A DNA stretch of 64,000 nucleotides from Mesorhizobium sp. LMG 17147 (GCF_024297145.1 NZ_JANCTC010000001.1:62001-126000), one strand, 5' to 3'; shown: positions 1 to 7,800, counted from the first letter of the stretch. Numbers and translations are program-made. The notes: generated by a model from the sequence alone, not told the origin.

Positions 1-1148
1 CGCGGATCGAAATTGAAGGAACCGACAAACCCCAGCGTGTCGTCGACCGTGAAGGCCTTGGTGTGAAGGCTGGCTCCCTTTGAACCGAAAACGGAGATGT
101 TGGCCTGGCGGTCGAAGGGCTGCAATTCGAAAAGCTGGATACCTTTTTTAAGCAGCTTGCGGCGGTATTTGGCATAGGCGCCGTGCACGGCTGCGACGTC
201 CGTCGCGGCGAGCGAGTTGGTCAGGATTGCAACCTCCGCGCCACGGTCCACCAGCTTCGACAGGATGGCCAACCCGGTGCGGCTGGGGATGAAATAGGGC
301 GAGACGATTTCGAGGCGCTGCCTGGTCGCGGCGATAGCGGGAAGCAACTCCTTTGTCAGCCAGTTCCTGCGCCTCTTGCCGCGCACCTTTTCCGGCGGAT
401 CGGAAATGACGCGAACGCCTTTCGTCCAGCAGACGTCGCTGTGCGCTACAATGAACTCCGTGATCGTGCGCCAGGCACGGAGGCTGTTCAAAAGCTGGCC
501 GTCCGCGGTCGCATCGAGATTGTCGAGGAAATCGGCGCGCGAGCCGGCTGCAGCCGGGTTAAGCAGTTCGATCGGCTTTGCCGCCTCGCAACTCCAGAAC
601 GCCTCGAAGATCTGCATCGTCTGCCCTACGGCAGGACCTAGAAGCAACAGGTCGAGATCGCGAAAATTCGTCTCCGCAGCGTCGAAATAGGCATCGCCAA
701 TGTTTCTTCCTCCGACAATGGCCAGGCTCCCGTCGGCGATCCAGGCCTTGTTGTGCATGCGGCGGGTCATCGCAAACAGCCGGGCGACCATCTCCAGCGA
801 GCGAAAGATGCTGCCGTTCCTCATGCCGCTGGGGTTGAACAGCCTCAGCTCGATGTTCTTGTAGCTGTTGAGCGCCAGGTAAGCGGCGTCGCTGTTGCGC
901 GGATTTATATCGTCCAGCAGCAGGCGGACGCGGACACCGCGCTCCGCCGCCTTGACGACCTCCTGCATCAGCAGCCGGCCGCTATGGTCGTCGTGCCAGA
1001 GATAGTACATCAGGTCGAGGCTGCTTGTGGCACTGCGCGCAGCAAGGATTCGCGCGGCAAACGCGTCATAATTGTCGGCGATCAGCAGCAACCCGCTATT
1101 GCCGGCCGCGATCTTGTCCCGGGCAAACCGCGAAATGGCTGTATCCAT
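1..1148 (-). CDS. Phospholipase D-family protein, C-terminus beyond the left edge
   Basis: About 382 residues are visible; the C-terminus lies outside the window. Two HKD motifs of the phospholipase D superfamily can be read: HNKAWIAD (His132, Lys134, Asp139) followed by GGRN, and HTKAFTVD (His362, Lys364, Asp369) followed by GSFNFD. In relatives such as cardiolipin synthase the two motifs form one active site that moves a phosphatidyl group. No signal peptide or membrane segment is seen at the N-terminus, unlike classical Cls, so the substrate is open. The start is uncertain: the ATG at 1148 lacks a clear Shine-Dalgarno sequence, and GTG at 1157 is in frame upstream. It follows the nuclease-fold gene on the same strand by about 60 bases and probably shares its stress promoter. 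Confidence 0.88.
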   Translation of the reverse strand, partial: MDTAISRFARDKIAAGNSGLLLIADNYDAFAARILAARSATSSLDLMYYLWHDDHSGRLLMQEVVKAAERGVRVRLLLDDINPRNSDAAYLALNSYKNIELRLFNPSGMRNGSIFRSLEMVARLFAMTRRMHNKAWIADGSLAIVGGRNIGDAYFDAAETNFRDLDLLLLGPAVGQTMQIFEAFWSCEAAKPIELLNPAAAGSRADFLDNLDATADGQLLNSLRAWRTITEFIVAHSDVCWTKGVRVISDPPEKVRGKRRRNWLTKELLPAIAATRQRLEIVSPYFIPSRTGLAILSKLVDRGAEVAILTNSLAATDVAAVHGAYAKYRRKLLKKGIQLFELQPFDRQANISVFGSKGASLHTKAFTVDDTLGFVGSFNFDP

Positions 1149-1211
1149 CAAGTGCACCGGCAAACGTCAGCGAAGCAAACGGTCTGAAATCTGATTAACA
1201 ACCCTTCAGGT

Positions 1212-2036
1212 TCATTCTGGTTGCAGTCGCGGCTGCCGTATCGCGTCCAGGTTCAGCCGGGCCTTGATCGGCAGATGATCGGAAGCGCGCTGCGCCAGCG
1301 GCGTCTTGTGCACCTCGATGCTGGAAATCAGGTGGGGCGGCCTGGCCAGGATGCGGTCGAGCGCAAACAGTGGAAAGCGCGACGGAAAGCTCGGCAGAAC
1401 CGCATCGATCGGACCGAAATGCGGCAGCAAGGCCAGCAGCGAAGACCTGTTGCGGACGCGCCATTCGTTGAGGTCGCCGAGCAGGATGGTTGGCCGCAGA
1501 ACCGGGTGCGTGGCTTCGACCAGCGCGTTGGCCTGCTGCGAGCGCGACCGCCGCAGCAGGCCGAAATGTGCGGCTATGATCCTAAGCGAGACGCCCTTCA
1601 GCTCCAGATCCGCGATGACCGCACCGCGCGGCTCAAGGCCGGGCAGCCGGATCTGGTTCACGCTTTCGACCACGCCGCGGCGCGCCAGGATCAGATTTCC
1701 GTGCCAGCCATGGCTGCGGCGGTTTTCCGGGACATGTGTGGGGACGAGGTCGCTATCCCGCTCGAGCGCTGCGAGATCGAGCAAACCCTGCCTGCTTCCG
1801 GTTCTTTCGTCGGCCTCCTGCAAGGCAATGATATCGGCGTCGAGTTCCTTGACCACGGCCGCGACCCGCTCCGGATCGAACCTGCCGTCGGTGCCGACGC
1901 ATTTATGCACATTGTAGGATGCAACCGTGGTGCACGAAATTTCGTTGCCGGGCGCCGTAAACCGCGGCACTTCCCTTCGCAGCGCAGCGCCAAGCGACCT
2001 TGGAAGGGTAGGCGATCGATCCAGCATCTGATCCAT
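1212..2036 (-). CDS. Endonuclease/exonuclease/phosphatase-fold protein
   Basis: A 274-residue protein with the landmarks of the EEP (exonuclease III/DNase I/inositol phosphatase) fold. In order these are ASYNVHKCVG with the metal-site Asn, IIALQEAD with the metal-binding Glu near residue 74, GDLNEW, and a C-terminal SDHLPI with the catalytic Asp-His. Such proteins cleave phosphodiester bonds in nucleic acids or lipid head groups; the target here is not shown. The frame stays open to an ATG at 2123, but a stress promoter occupies 2097-2121, so a start at 2036 (or 2027) is preferred, giving a leader of about 50 bases. It probably heads a two-gene transcript with the phospholipase D-like gene, a pairing that could act on membrane phospholipids. 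Confidence 0.85.
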   Translation of the reverse strand: MDQMLDRSPTLPRSLGAALRREVPRFTAPGNEISCTTVASYNVHKCVGTDGRFDPERVAAVVKELDADIIALQEADERTGSRQGLLDLAALERDSDLVPTHVPENRRSHGWHGNLILARRGVVESVNQIRLPGLEPRGAVIADLELKGVSLRIIAAHFGLLRRSRSQQANALVEATHPVLRPTILLGDLNEWRVRNRSSLLALLPHFGPIDAVLPSFPSRFPLFALDRILARPPHLISSIEVHKTPLAQRASDHLPIKARLNLDAIRQPRLQPE

Positions 2037-2096
2037 TTGCTTTTGAGTCGGCGAGTGGCGGCCATTGCGATTATGGCGCGTGCGGAGGTCTGAAAC

Positions 2097-2121
2097 AACG
2101 ACGACCTTGTAAAACCGTTCC
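2097..2121 (-). promoter_or_regulatory. Candidate EcfG promoter for the nuclease-fold/PLD pair
   Basis: On the minus strand GGAAC (2121-2117) is followed by 16 bases and CGTT (2100-2097). This matches the GGAAC-N16/17-CGTT consensus of alphaproteobacterial EcfG sigma factors. Its position implies a translation start below 2090. Confidence 0.6.
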
Positions 2122-2149
2122 ACCGCCGGCGTCGGCGCGCCCGCGGTCT

Positions 2150-2175
2150 GGAACCCTGACGGGCAACAACACGTT
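2150..2175 (+). promoter_or_regulatory. Candidate EcfG promoter for the DUF427 gene
   Basis: GGAAC at 2150-2154, a 17-base spacer, then CGTT at 2172-2175, 33 bases before the start codon at 2209. With the site at 2097-2121 it makes a divergent pair of stress promoters. Confidence 0.6.
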
Positions 2176-2208
2176 TCGGGAGGGCAGCGCAGTCAACGGA
2201 GAAGTCGA

Positions 2209-2619
2209 ATGCAGCCCTTAGCCGCAAATTCCGCCCCCCGCTCAGGTCCGGTCAGGATTGTCCCGTTCGATGGAACCGTAACCGTTCGGTTCTCCGACGC
2301 CATTATTGCGTCGAGCGCGCGGGCAAAGCTGCTCTACGAAGACGGTCACGATCCTGTCTTCTACATACCCTTCGAGGACATCTATTTCGACCTTCTGGAG
2401 AAGACGAACACAACGAGCCACAGCCCGCTGAAGGGCACGGCAAGTTATTGGCGTGTTCATGCGGTCGGCTCGTCGGCAGAAGACTTCATGTGGGCCTACG
2501 AGACGCCCGACACCCCGGCACGGACGATCGCCCGCCACGGCGCGTTCGATCCCGGCCGGGCGCGGATTGAGGCCGATCCCGCGGAGGACAAGCGGCATAC
2601 GCCGCACGTCACCGAATAG
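2209..2619 (+). CDS. DUF427 domain protein
   Basis: A 136-residue cytosolic protein carrying the DUF427 fold from about residue 18 to 115. Recognisable segments are VTVRFSDAIIASSARAKLL near the N-terminus, DPVFYIPFEDI, the central SYWRVHAVG and a WAYETPD segment. The family is widespread and has no established reaction. The gene is monocistronic, divergent from the nuclease-fold gene, and has a stress promoter with a 17-base spacer just upstream, which suggests a role in stationary phase or stress. The last 20 residues are charged and look disordered. Confidence 0.85.
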   Translation: MQPLAANSAPRSGPVRIVPFDGTVTVRFSDAIIASSARAKLLYEDGHDPVFYIPFEDIYFDLLEKTNTTSHSPLKGTASYWRVHAVGSSAEDFMWAYETPDTPARTIARHGAFDPGRARIEADPAEDKRHTPHVTE

Positions 2620-2650
2620 ACCCACATCGGCGACAGCCGTCAGCTTTCCG

Positions 2651-3067
2651 TCAGCTCGCGAACTCTTCTCTGAGAATGCGCAAGCCGGCTTCGTATTTCG
2701 CTGTCGAGGCACCGATCTGCCGTGCCTGCCATAGATTGTCGGCGAGATCGGCGCGCTTGACCGGCAACGCCAGCGGGTTGGCCGCAGCCCTGCGAACGAA
2801 CACAGCATCGTCCTCGTTCGGCCGCCGTGTCAGTGCGTCGACGGCCGATACGATGGACGGCCCGAACCCGGCCGCCTCAAGCCGGTCGCGATTCCAGCCG
2901 TCGCCTTTTTCGATGACGTCGTGAAGATAGGCGATGGCTTTCTGATCGAGCGTTTCGACAGCATCGACGACCCGGCGGCAATGTTCGATATAAGGCCGCC
3001 CGGTCTTGTCCGTCTGCCCGGCATGGGCCTGTTCGGCGATTTTCGCTGCGCGATAAAGCACGCTCAT
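2651..3067 (-). CDS. Small HD-domain hydrolase, SpoT-hydrolase-like
   Basis: A 138-residue stand-alone HD domain. The N-terminal HAGQTDKTGRPYIEH and the later YLHDVIEKG (the His-Asp doublet) resemble the (p)ppGpp hydrolase half of RelA/SpoT and the MESH-type small alarmone hydrolases; PVKRADLADNLW supplies the second conserved Asp region. It may hydrolyse a nucleotide, but alarmone specificity is an inference. No synthetase, TGS or ACT domain follows. The ATG at 3067 is chosen over an upstream in-frame ATG at 3118 because a stress promoter sits at 3109-3134 and GGGA precedes 3067 at a suitable distance. Confidence 0.82.
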   Translation of the reverse strand: MSVLYRAAKIAEQAHAGQTDKTGRPYIEHCRRVVDAVETLDQKAIAYLHDVIEKGDGWNRDRLEAAGFGPSIVSAVDALTRRPNEDDAVFVRRAAANPLALPVKRADLADNLWQARQIGASTAKYEAGLRILREEFAS

Positions 3068-3108
3068 TGGGTCGATCCCGTAACGAACGGCGCATCTCCT
3101 GGCGCACC

Positions 3109-3134
3109 AACGCGCCATTGTCAGTGCGAGTTCC
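3109..3134 (-). promoter_or_regulatory. Candidate EcfG promoter for the HD hydrolase
   Basis: Minus-strand GGAAC (3134-3130), a 17-base spacer and CGTT (3112-3109), about 40 bases before the ATG at 3067. Confidence 0.6.
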
Positions 3135-3197
3135 TACGCGCCGCCGGACCCTGCTGCCTCGCTTGCGAGCTGAATGCCGCGGTGGCGGGCGCGATAA

Positions 3198-3569
3198 TCA
3201 GGAGACGCGTTCAAAACTGTCGAGGCTGGTTCCAAAGGCACGCCAGGCGGGGAGTTTCCTGGCTCGGGCCGGCGCCCCTTCCTTTTCCGCCGACAAAGCG
3301 GCATCCGCAACGGTGTGCCATAGCATCTCCAGCTTCCCGTTCCTGAGGATGCCGGTATAGCTCACCGCCGCGGCTCCGACCCGCCCTTCAGCTGCGCAGG
3401 TGAATCCGATGACATCTCCATGGCAGGCTCCGAACAGCGGCACCGTCGTGCCGAAGAAGGCGCTGTCCTCTAGCGCCGTCCTGAAGGTTCCGCTGATCCG
3501 TCCGCCCTCTTCGCTGGTCAGTTCGACGACCGACCCGTACTGGTTCCGCCAGGTGCCCAGCCAACTCAT
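3198..3569 (-). CDS. Avidin/streptavidin-family protein, no signal peptide
   Basis: A 123-residue protein matching the avidin barrel from its first residues. WLGTWRNQYGSVVEL aligns with the GTWYNQLGS strand of streptavidin, keeping the biotin-contacting Asn and Ser. It is followed by GRISGTFRTAL and by a C-terminal FGTSLDSFERV resembling the last strand. Later strands diverge: only one plausible biotin-pocket Trp (MLWHTV) is evident in the middle region, and the segment around FGACHGDVIGFTC holds two Cys. Known avidins bind biotin; binding here is not assured. There is no signal peptide, so it should be cytosolic, unlike streptavidin. The start at 3569 is fixed by AGGAGGAGC just upstream. It lies downstream of ku and the HWE kinase on the same strand. 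Confidence 0.75.
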   Translation of the reverse strand: MSWLGTWRNQYGSVVELTSEEGGRISGTFRTALEDSAFFGTTVPLFGACHGDVIGFTCAAEGRVGAAAVSYTGILRNGKLEMLWHTVADAALSAEKEGAPARARKLPAWRAFGTSLDSFERVS

Positions 3570-3644
3570 CGCTGCTCCTCCTGATTGCTGCCATAGCGAT
3601 TGCGTTGCCACACGGCATCCAAGCCGCGGCCGAGATAGCGGCTT

Positions 3645-5138
3645 TCAATCAGCCGCAATGCCAGCCATCGACATCTGAACGAAGCGCAGCGGCGCTTCCA
3701 GCGTCCAGGTGATGCCGTGCCTCTCAAATTCCAGGCGGCCGGTGCCGCTGAGCGCCTGCGGGGTGACGCGTTTGAGCACGACCGTTCCGAAACCGCGTCG
3801 CGTGTTTTCATCGACCAATGGTCCGTCCAGTTCCCGCCAGACAAGGCGGAAGCCGTCGCTGCCATCGGCGGCTGGCGTCACGGTCCATTCGACCTCGACC
3901 CGCCCGTCGAGGCGCGACAGCGCTCCGTGCTTTACCGAATTGGTGGCCAGCTCGTGAAAGGCAATGCCGAGATATTGCACCGCATTCGGCTGCAGCATGA
4001 TCATCGGCCCGCTCATCGACAGCCTGGCCTGTGTCGCGAAGGCCTTGGTCTGGGCATGGATTAGTTCGCCGATGGTCGCGCCACGCCATTCGGCATCGAC
4101 CAGCAGATCGTGTGATTCCGAAAGTGCCATGATGCGTTCCCGGACCTGGGAAAGGAAAGCCTCTGGCGTACCCGCCAGCTTGCTGGTCTCGCGGATCATC
4201 GAGACGATCACCGAATACTGGTTTTTAACGCGATGGTTGACTTCGCGCATGAGTGTGCGGATACGCCGTTCGCTGTCCTTGTGCGGGCTGATGTCGCGCG
4301 CGATCTTGGAGGCCCCGACGATACGCCCGATGCCGTCGCGTATCGGCGAAATGGTGAGCGAAACCGGTACCAGGGTGCCGTCCTTGCGCTGCCGGATAGT
4401 CTCGTATGAAGGGATCCGTTCGCCGGCGCGAATGCGGCTGATGATCATGGCTTCCTCATCCAGATGGTCGGGCGGGATGAGCATCGTCACCGGGCGACCG
4501 ATCGCCTCCGCCGGCGTGTAGCCGAACAGGCGTTGTGCCGCGTCGTTCCAGCTGGTGATAATGCCGTTCAGGTCTTTCGACACGATCGCGTCCATCGAAG
4601 ATTCGACGATGGCAGCGAGCCTTATGCTGGCGTCGTCAGCCAGCGCCTGAGTGCGCAGGTCGAGCAAGGTGTTGATGGCGCCGACGACCTCGCCGTTCGC
4701 ATCGCGAAGCAGGACCGGATGCGCGCTGAACGGGATGAACTGGCCGTCCGGCCGCTCGGCGATCGCCCGGCCCCCAGGAACGTCCCGCTCCTCCAGCAAG
4801 GCAACGGCCATCGGACATTCGTCGTGCGCCATCGGCCGTCCGTCGAGGTGGCGAAGCTTCCATGATCCGCACCAGCGGTCCTGGCCGATAACCGGACGAT
4901 ATCCCCAGAGATCGGCAGCGGCTTCATTGAAGAACGAGATGTAGCCTTGTCTGTCGGTGGTGTAGACAGCCACAGGCAACGCCTGCATCAGATCGGCGGA
5001 GGAAACTTGCGGGATTCCGCCAGTCTTTAGTTCAACGACGTCCACCAGTCCCCCGCTCCGCTTGGCTTGCCGACGGATTGCTACGTCATCTAAATGCGCG
5101 CGAGCGTTTTCGGTTCCGTTCGATCCGCTTTCGGACAT
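3645..5138 (-). CDS. PAS-PAS HWE-family sensor histidine kinase
   Basis: A 497-residue soluble kinase with two PAS domains (about 50-160 and 170-285) and a C-terminal HWE histidine kinase module. The phosphoacceptor is His302 in EVNHRVKNQ, the N box is HELATNSVKHG (395-405), the family's W-x-E is in VWRELDG, and the G box is RRGFGTVVLKR. HWE kinases often feed single-domain or PhyR-type receivers in alphaproteobacteria; the partner here is unknown and no receiver lies nearby. There is no membrane segment, so the signal should be intracellular, perhaps redox, light or a small ligand sensed by PAS. The ATG directly follows the TGA of ku (TGAATG), so the two are probably translationally coupled and co-transcribed from the stress promoter upstream of ku. 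Confidence 0.92.
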   Translation of the reverse strand: MSESGSNGTENARAHLDDVAIRRQAKRSGGLVDVVELKTGGIPQVSSADLMQALPVAVYTTDRQGYISFFNEAAADLWGYRPVIGQDRWCGSWKLRHLDGRPMAHDECPMAVALLEERDVPGGRAIAERPDGQFIPFSAHPVLLRDANGEVVGAINTLLDLRTQALADDASIRLAAIVESSMDAIVSKDLNGIITSWNDAAQRLFGYTPAEAIGRPVTMLIPPDHLDEEAMIISRIRAGERIPSYETIRQRKDGTLVPVSLTISPIRDGIGRIVGASKIARDISPHKDSERRIRTLMREVNHRVKNQYSVIVSMIRETSKLAGTPEAFLSQVRERIMALSESHDLLVDAEWRGATIGELIHAQTKAFATQARLSMSGPMIMLQPNAVQYLGIAFHELATNSVKHGALSRLDGRVEVEWTVTPAADGSDGFRLVWRELDGPLVDENTRRGFGTVVLKRVTPQALSGTGRLEFERHGITWTLEAPLRFVQMSMAGIAAD

Positions 5139-5972
5139 TCAGGCCGATCTGCGTTTCGCGGCCGTTCCCCGACCTTTGTTAGGAGCCTTGCCGCCTTCCT
5201 GCGCCAGGCTTCTGCGCAGAATATCGGCGAGGTTGACGACATTCGTCCTCGGCGCAGGTGCCGGCTTGGGCGGTTTCTTGCCCTTGCGTTTGGCTTCGAT
5301 CATCGCAACCAGCGCCTGTTCATAAGTGTCTTCGAACTTCGACGGGTCGAATTTGGCGGGCTTCTTGTCGATCAGCAATTGCGCGATTTCCAGCATCTCG
5401 GGATCGGACTTGCGAGCCTTCAGTCCTTCGAACACCGCGTCGGTTGCGACCACTTCATTGTGGTTGCGTAATTCCGTCATCACCATGCCCTTGCCCAGCG
5501 GCTGGATCAGCACCTCTCGGCCTCGCTGGTACAGCACGACGCAGGAGCGGGCTGCCACTTTCTTCCTGGCCATGGCGTCCCGGATCACCGCGAAGGCCTC
5601 AGTGGAGGGCGCGTCGGCCGGGACCAGATAATAGGGCTTTTCGAGGTAGCGTGCGTCGATTTCGGCGGTGGGCACAAACTCGCCGATCTCGAGCGTGTGC
5701 TGCGATACCATCTTTAGTTTCTTGATTTCGTCCGGTTCTATGCGGATGAATTCGCCCTTCTCGACTTCATAGCCCTTTACCTGGTCGGCAGCCTCCACCG
5801 TATCGCCGGTCTCCTCGTCGATATAAGCGCTCTTGACCGGGAGACCGTCCTTGCGGTTCAGGATCCTGAAATGCACTTTCTCGGCCTCGCTGACGGCGCC
5901 GATGATCTTGACGCCACAGGAAACCGATCCGACTTTCATAAAGCCCTTCCAGGCAGCTCGCGGCGTCGCCAT
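5139..5972 (-). CDS. ku: Ku, DNA-end-binding protein of bacterial NHEJ
   Basis: A 277-residue bacterial Ku with the usual opening AAWKGFMKVGSVSCGVK, the central Ku core (for example EIGEFVPTAEIDARY and KPYYLVPA) and a basic C-terminal tail (KRKGKKPPKPAPAPR, then KGRGTAAKRRSA) typical of tail-bearing rhizobial Ku. It binds double-strand breaks as a homodimer and recruits ligase LigD; no ligD is seen in the window. ATG at 5972 is chosen, with an in-frame ATG at 5981 as alternative. It is divergent from the NUDIX gene, sharing a palindromic stress promoter, and the HWE kinase gene follows without a gap. Confidence 0.95.
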   Translation of the reverse strand: MATPRAAWKGFMKVGSVSCGVKIIGAVSEAEKVHFRILNRKDGLPVKSAYIDEETGDTVEAADQVKGYEVEKGEFIRIEPDEIKKLKMVSQHTLEIGEFVPTAEIDARYLEKPYYLVPADAPSTEAFAVIRDAMARKKVAARSCVVLYQRGREVLIQPLGKGMVMTELRNHNEVVATDAVFEGLKARKSDPEMLEIAQLLIDKKPAKFDPSKFEDTYEQALVAMIEAKRKGKKPPKPAPAPRTNVVNLADILRRSLAQEGGKAPNKGRGTAAKRRSA

Positions 5973-5998
5973 GTCAATCACTCATTTGCCGAACGGAC

Positions 5999-6025
5999 GG
6001 AACGGCTGCGAGCCGAAATCGTTCC
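5999..6025. promoter_or_regulatory. Palindromic bidirectional EcfG promoter between ku and nudix
   Basis: On the plus strand GGAAC (5999-6003), 16 bases, CGTT (6020-6023). On the minus strand GGAAC (6025-6021), 16 bases, CGTT (6004-6001). Both match the full consensus, so one 27-base element can serve ku (start 5972) and the NUDIX gene (start 6098). Confidence 0.65.
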
Positions 6026-6097
6026 GCCGTGGCAGGCTGGTCCATACGCCGGCCCGGACGAGAACATTCGGTTCATTTTCGTCAGGGGAATAGCGGA

Positions 6098-6562
6098 ATG
6101 GCCAAACGCAGCGCAGGGTTGCTCATTTATCGCCAAAGCCGAGGTTCACTTCAGGTGCTGCTGGTGCATCCCGGCGGCCCATTCTGGGCGAAGAAGGACG
6201 ACGGCGCATGGTCGATCCCGAAGGGCCTGGTCGACGAGAACGAGGACGAACTGGCGGCGGCAAAACGCGAAGCCGAAGAGGAGCTCGGGGTCGCCATCGA
6301 TGGAGTTTTCGAACACCTTGGCAGCTACCGGCAGCCGGGCGGCAAGCTCGTCGTCGCATGGTGCGTCGAAGCGGATTTCGACAGCGACGCCATAAGCAGC
6401 AACACCTTCGTCATGGAATGGCCGCCAAGGTCCGGCTCGATGAAGGAATTTGCCGAAGTCGACAGAGCGGGCTGGTTCTCCCTGCCTGACGCCAACCTCA
6501 AGATACTGAAAGGCCAGCGCGCCATGCTGGCGGATTTGGCCGGTCGGCATGGCGACCCATGA
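6098..6562 (+). CDS. NUDIX hydrolase
   Basis: A 154-residue NUDIX protein. The Nudix box GLVDENEDELAAAKREAEEE with following LGV matches GX5EX7REUXEEXGU, supplying the metal-binding glutamates. An upstream WAKKDDGAWSIPKG segment is typical of the group annotated as diadenosine polyphosphate or nucleotide hydrolases. The exact nucleotide substrate cannot be told. The start at 6098 is supported by AGGGGA; an in-frame upstream ATG at 6029 would start in the middle of the promoter leader. It belongs with ku and alkB as a probable nucleotide-pool or DNA-maintenance gene and is divergent from ku. Confidence 0.92.
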   Translation: MAKRSAGLLIYRQSRGSLQVLLVHPGGPFWAKKDDGAWSIPKGLVDENEDELAAAKREAEEELGVAIDGVFEHLGSYRQPGGKLVVAWCVEADFDSDAISSNTFVMEWPPRSGSMKEFAEVDRAGWFSLPDANLKILKGQRAMLADLAGRHGDP

Positions 6563-6604
6563 AATCGGATCGGCTCAGTACTTCAGGGCGGCGCCTGGCT
6601 TGCC

Positions 6605-7222
6605 TTACGGCGCTATCCCAAGCGAATTTTGAGCGCGCAACGTGCGCAATGTGATCGAATAGCGGTGCTCGGCGACCGGCGGAATGCTGTGCTCCCATTC
6701 GTTGCGCGCAGCACCCGTCATCAAATAGGCTGATCTTGGCTCGACGGTGACCGTCTTGCGATCCCATCGCGTGCCGTTTTTCCGGCGCAGGCGGAAGCTG
6801 CAGGCGGCCAGCAGCGAAACGCCGGCGATCACCTCGAAATGAGGCTTGTCGCGGTGCCAGCCGATACCGGCGCCCGGACGGTATTCGTTGATCAGCACCT
6901 GCACGAAGGTTTCGGCCGGCAGGCGGGCCAAGGCTGCAACTTTGTCCCTGAGCGGCAGCAGAAAGCCGGGTATCGGCGGTGCTTCGACGACTTCGCGCCG
7001 GTCGTAGTCGTAACGCAGCCCGAAGCCGACCACCCGCCGGTTTGCCAGATGGCCGTGAAAGTCGAAGGGCTGAAAAGGCAGGCCTGCGAGCTGGCTTGCC
7101 AACGCTGCTTCCTCGTCCGGCGTGATCAGTTCGGGCCGGTAGCGGAATCCTTCCGGCAGGTCGTCGGAGGCGGCAAAGAGATCGCCCTGACGGGCTGCAG
7201 CCGATGTCTTGAGTGGTAGCAT
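6605..7222 (-). CDS. alkB: AlkB-family 2-oxoglutarate/Fe(II) dioxygenase
   Basis: A 205-residue AlkB-type dioxygenase that in the family oxidatively removes alkyl groups from damaged bases. Iron ligands are His and Asp of GWHRDKPHF and His of EWEHSIPP. The 2-oxoglutarate-binding arginines lie in HRYSITLRTL, and the substrate-side motif NEYRPGAGIGWH is intact. Size and motif order fit the ALKBH2/AlkB-like bacterial group. The start is the ATG at 7222; the preceding TTG in frame is less likely. It converges on the NUDIX gene and diverges from the KTSC gene. No classical ada promoter was recognised upstream. Confidence 0.9.
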   Translation of the reverse strand: MLPLKTSAAARQGDLFAASDDLPEGFRYRPELITPDEEAALASQLAGLPFQPFDFHGHLANRRVVGFGLRYDYDRREVVEAPPIPGFLLPLRDKVAALARLPAETFVQVLINEYRPGAGIGWHRDKPHFEVIAGVSLLAACSFRLRRKNGTRWDRKTVTVEPRSAYLMTGAARNEWEHSIPPVAEHRYSITLRTLRAQNSLGIAP

Positions 7223-7274
7223 CAACTGTACTTGGTGAAGCCGGCCCGTAGCGGCAAGACTGCTTCGGCAGCAA

Positions 7275-7299
7275 GGAACCTCGCTCTCCGTGCAGGGTT
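7275..7299 (+). promoter_or_regulatory. Candidate EcfG promoter (GGTT variant) for the KTSC gene
   Basis: GGAAC at 7275-7279, a 16-base spacer, then GGTT at 7296-7299, 52 bases before the ATG at 7351. The first base of the -10 box differs from the CGTT consensus. Confidence 0.4.
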
Positions 7300-7350
7300 A
7301 CTCACACGATGGCGTGGATTGGAGCACTGCCGAGCATTGGATCTGTCGAG

Positions 7351-7566
7351 ATGCCTTCAACTGCGATCAGAAACATCGACTACCGGCCGGCGACGAGGGT
7401 ACTCTCGGTGTGGTTCGTCCCGAGCGGAAACCGCTATGATTACGAGGACGTTCCGCCGCAGGTCCACGCTGCGTTCCGCAAGGCTTCGTCGAAGGGCCGG
7501 TTCTTCAACGAACATATTCGCGACCGGTATAAATACCATCTGGTCGAGCAGAGCCATTCGAGCTGA
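7351..7566 (+). CDS. KTSC domain protein
   Basis: A 71-residue protein that is almost entirely a KTSC domain, with STAIRNIDYRPATRVLSVWF, a YDYEDVPPQVHAAFRKA segment and SKGRFFNEHIRDRYKY. The domain is small, often stand-alone, sometimes fused to nucleic-acid enzymes, and has no settled function. The ATG at 7351 begins the domain; an earlier in-frame ATG at 7309 would add 14 residues of no family character. A GGTT-type stress promoter lies upstream. It is divergent from alkB. Confidence 0.85.
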   Translation: MPSTAIRNIDYRPATRVLSVWFVPSGNRYDYEDVPPQVHAAFRKASSKGRFFNEHIRDRYKYHLVEQSHSS

Positions 7567-7696
7567 GTCTTCCGACGCTTCTCAACCATGATCTCGGCTC
7601 TCCGCCATTCGTAGCCGCGCGGCAATGAGCGGACTTCGCAGTTGGTGAGCGACCTGATATTGATCATGGCTTCACCAGAAACATCGAAAGCCTGGA

Positions 7697-7798
7697 ATGC
7701 CCGCCGAAGTCGAAAAAACCGAGCAGCTCCAGCAATTGCTCGATACCCCGCATCTGGCGGGCGTGCTGGATAGCGAACAATTCAAGAGATTTTTCGAC
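7697..7798 (+). pseudogene. Probable remnant of a PAS/HWE kinase N-terminus
   Basis: A short open stretch starts MPAEVEKTEQLQQLLDTPHL and continues to FKRFFDHQ. This style (LLDTP-L-AGVLDSEQFKRFFD) is typical of the extreme N-terminus of rhizobial PAS/HWE histidine kinases. Codon use resembles genuine genes here. The similarity stops just before the end of ackA on the opposite strand, where the frame becomes antisense to ackA. This suggests that a kinase gene was cut off when the ackA-xfp segment became its neighbour. The assignment rests on resemblance only. Confidence 0.35.
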
Positions 7799-7800
7799 CA

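Noticed and set aside
7571-7667. Minus-strand frame starting MINIRSLTNCEVRSLPRG
   Set aside because: It continues antisense into the KTSC gene, has no ribosome site and no recognised relative; too weak to call.
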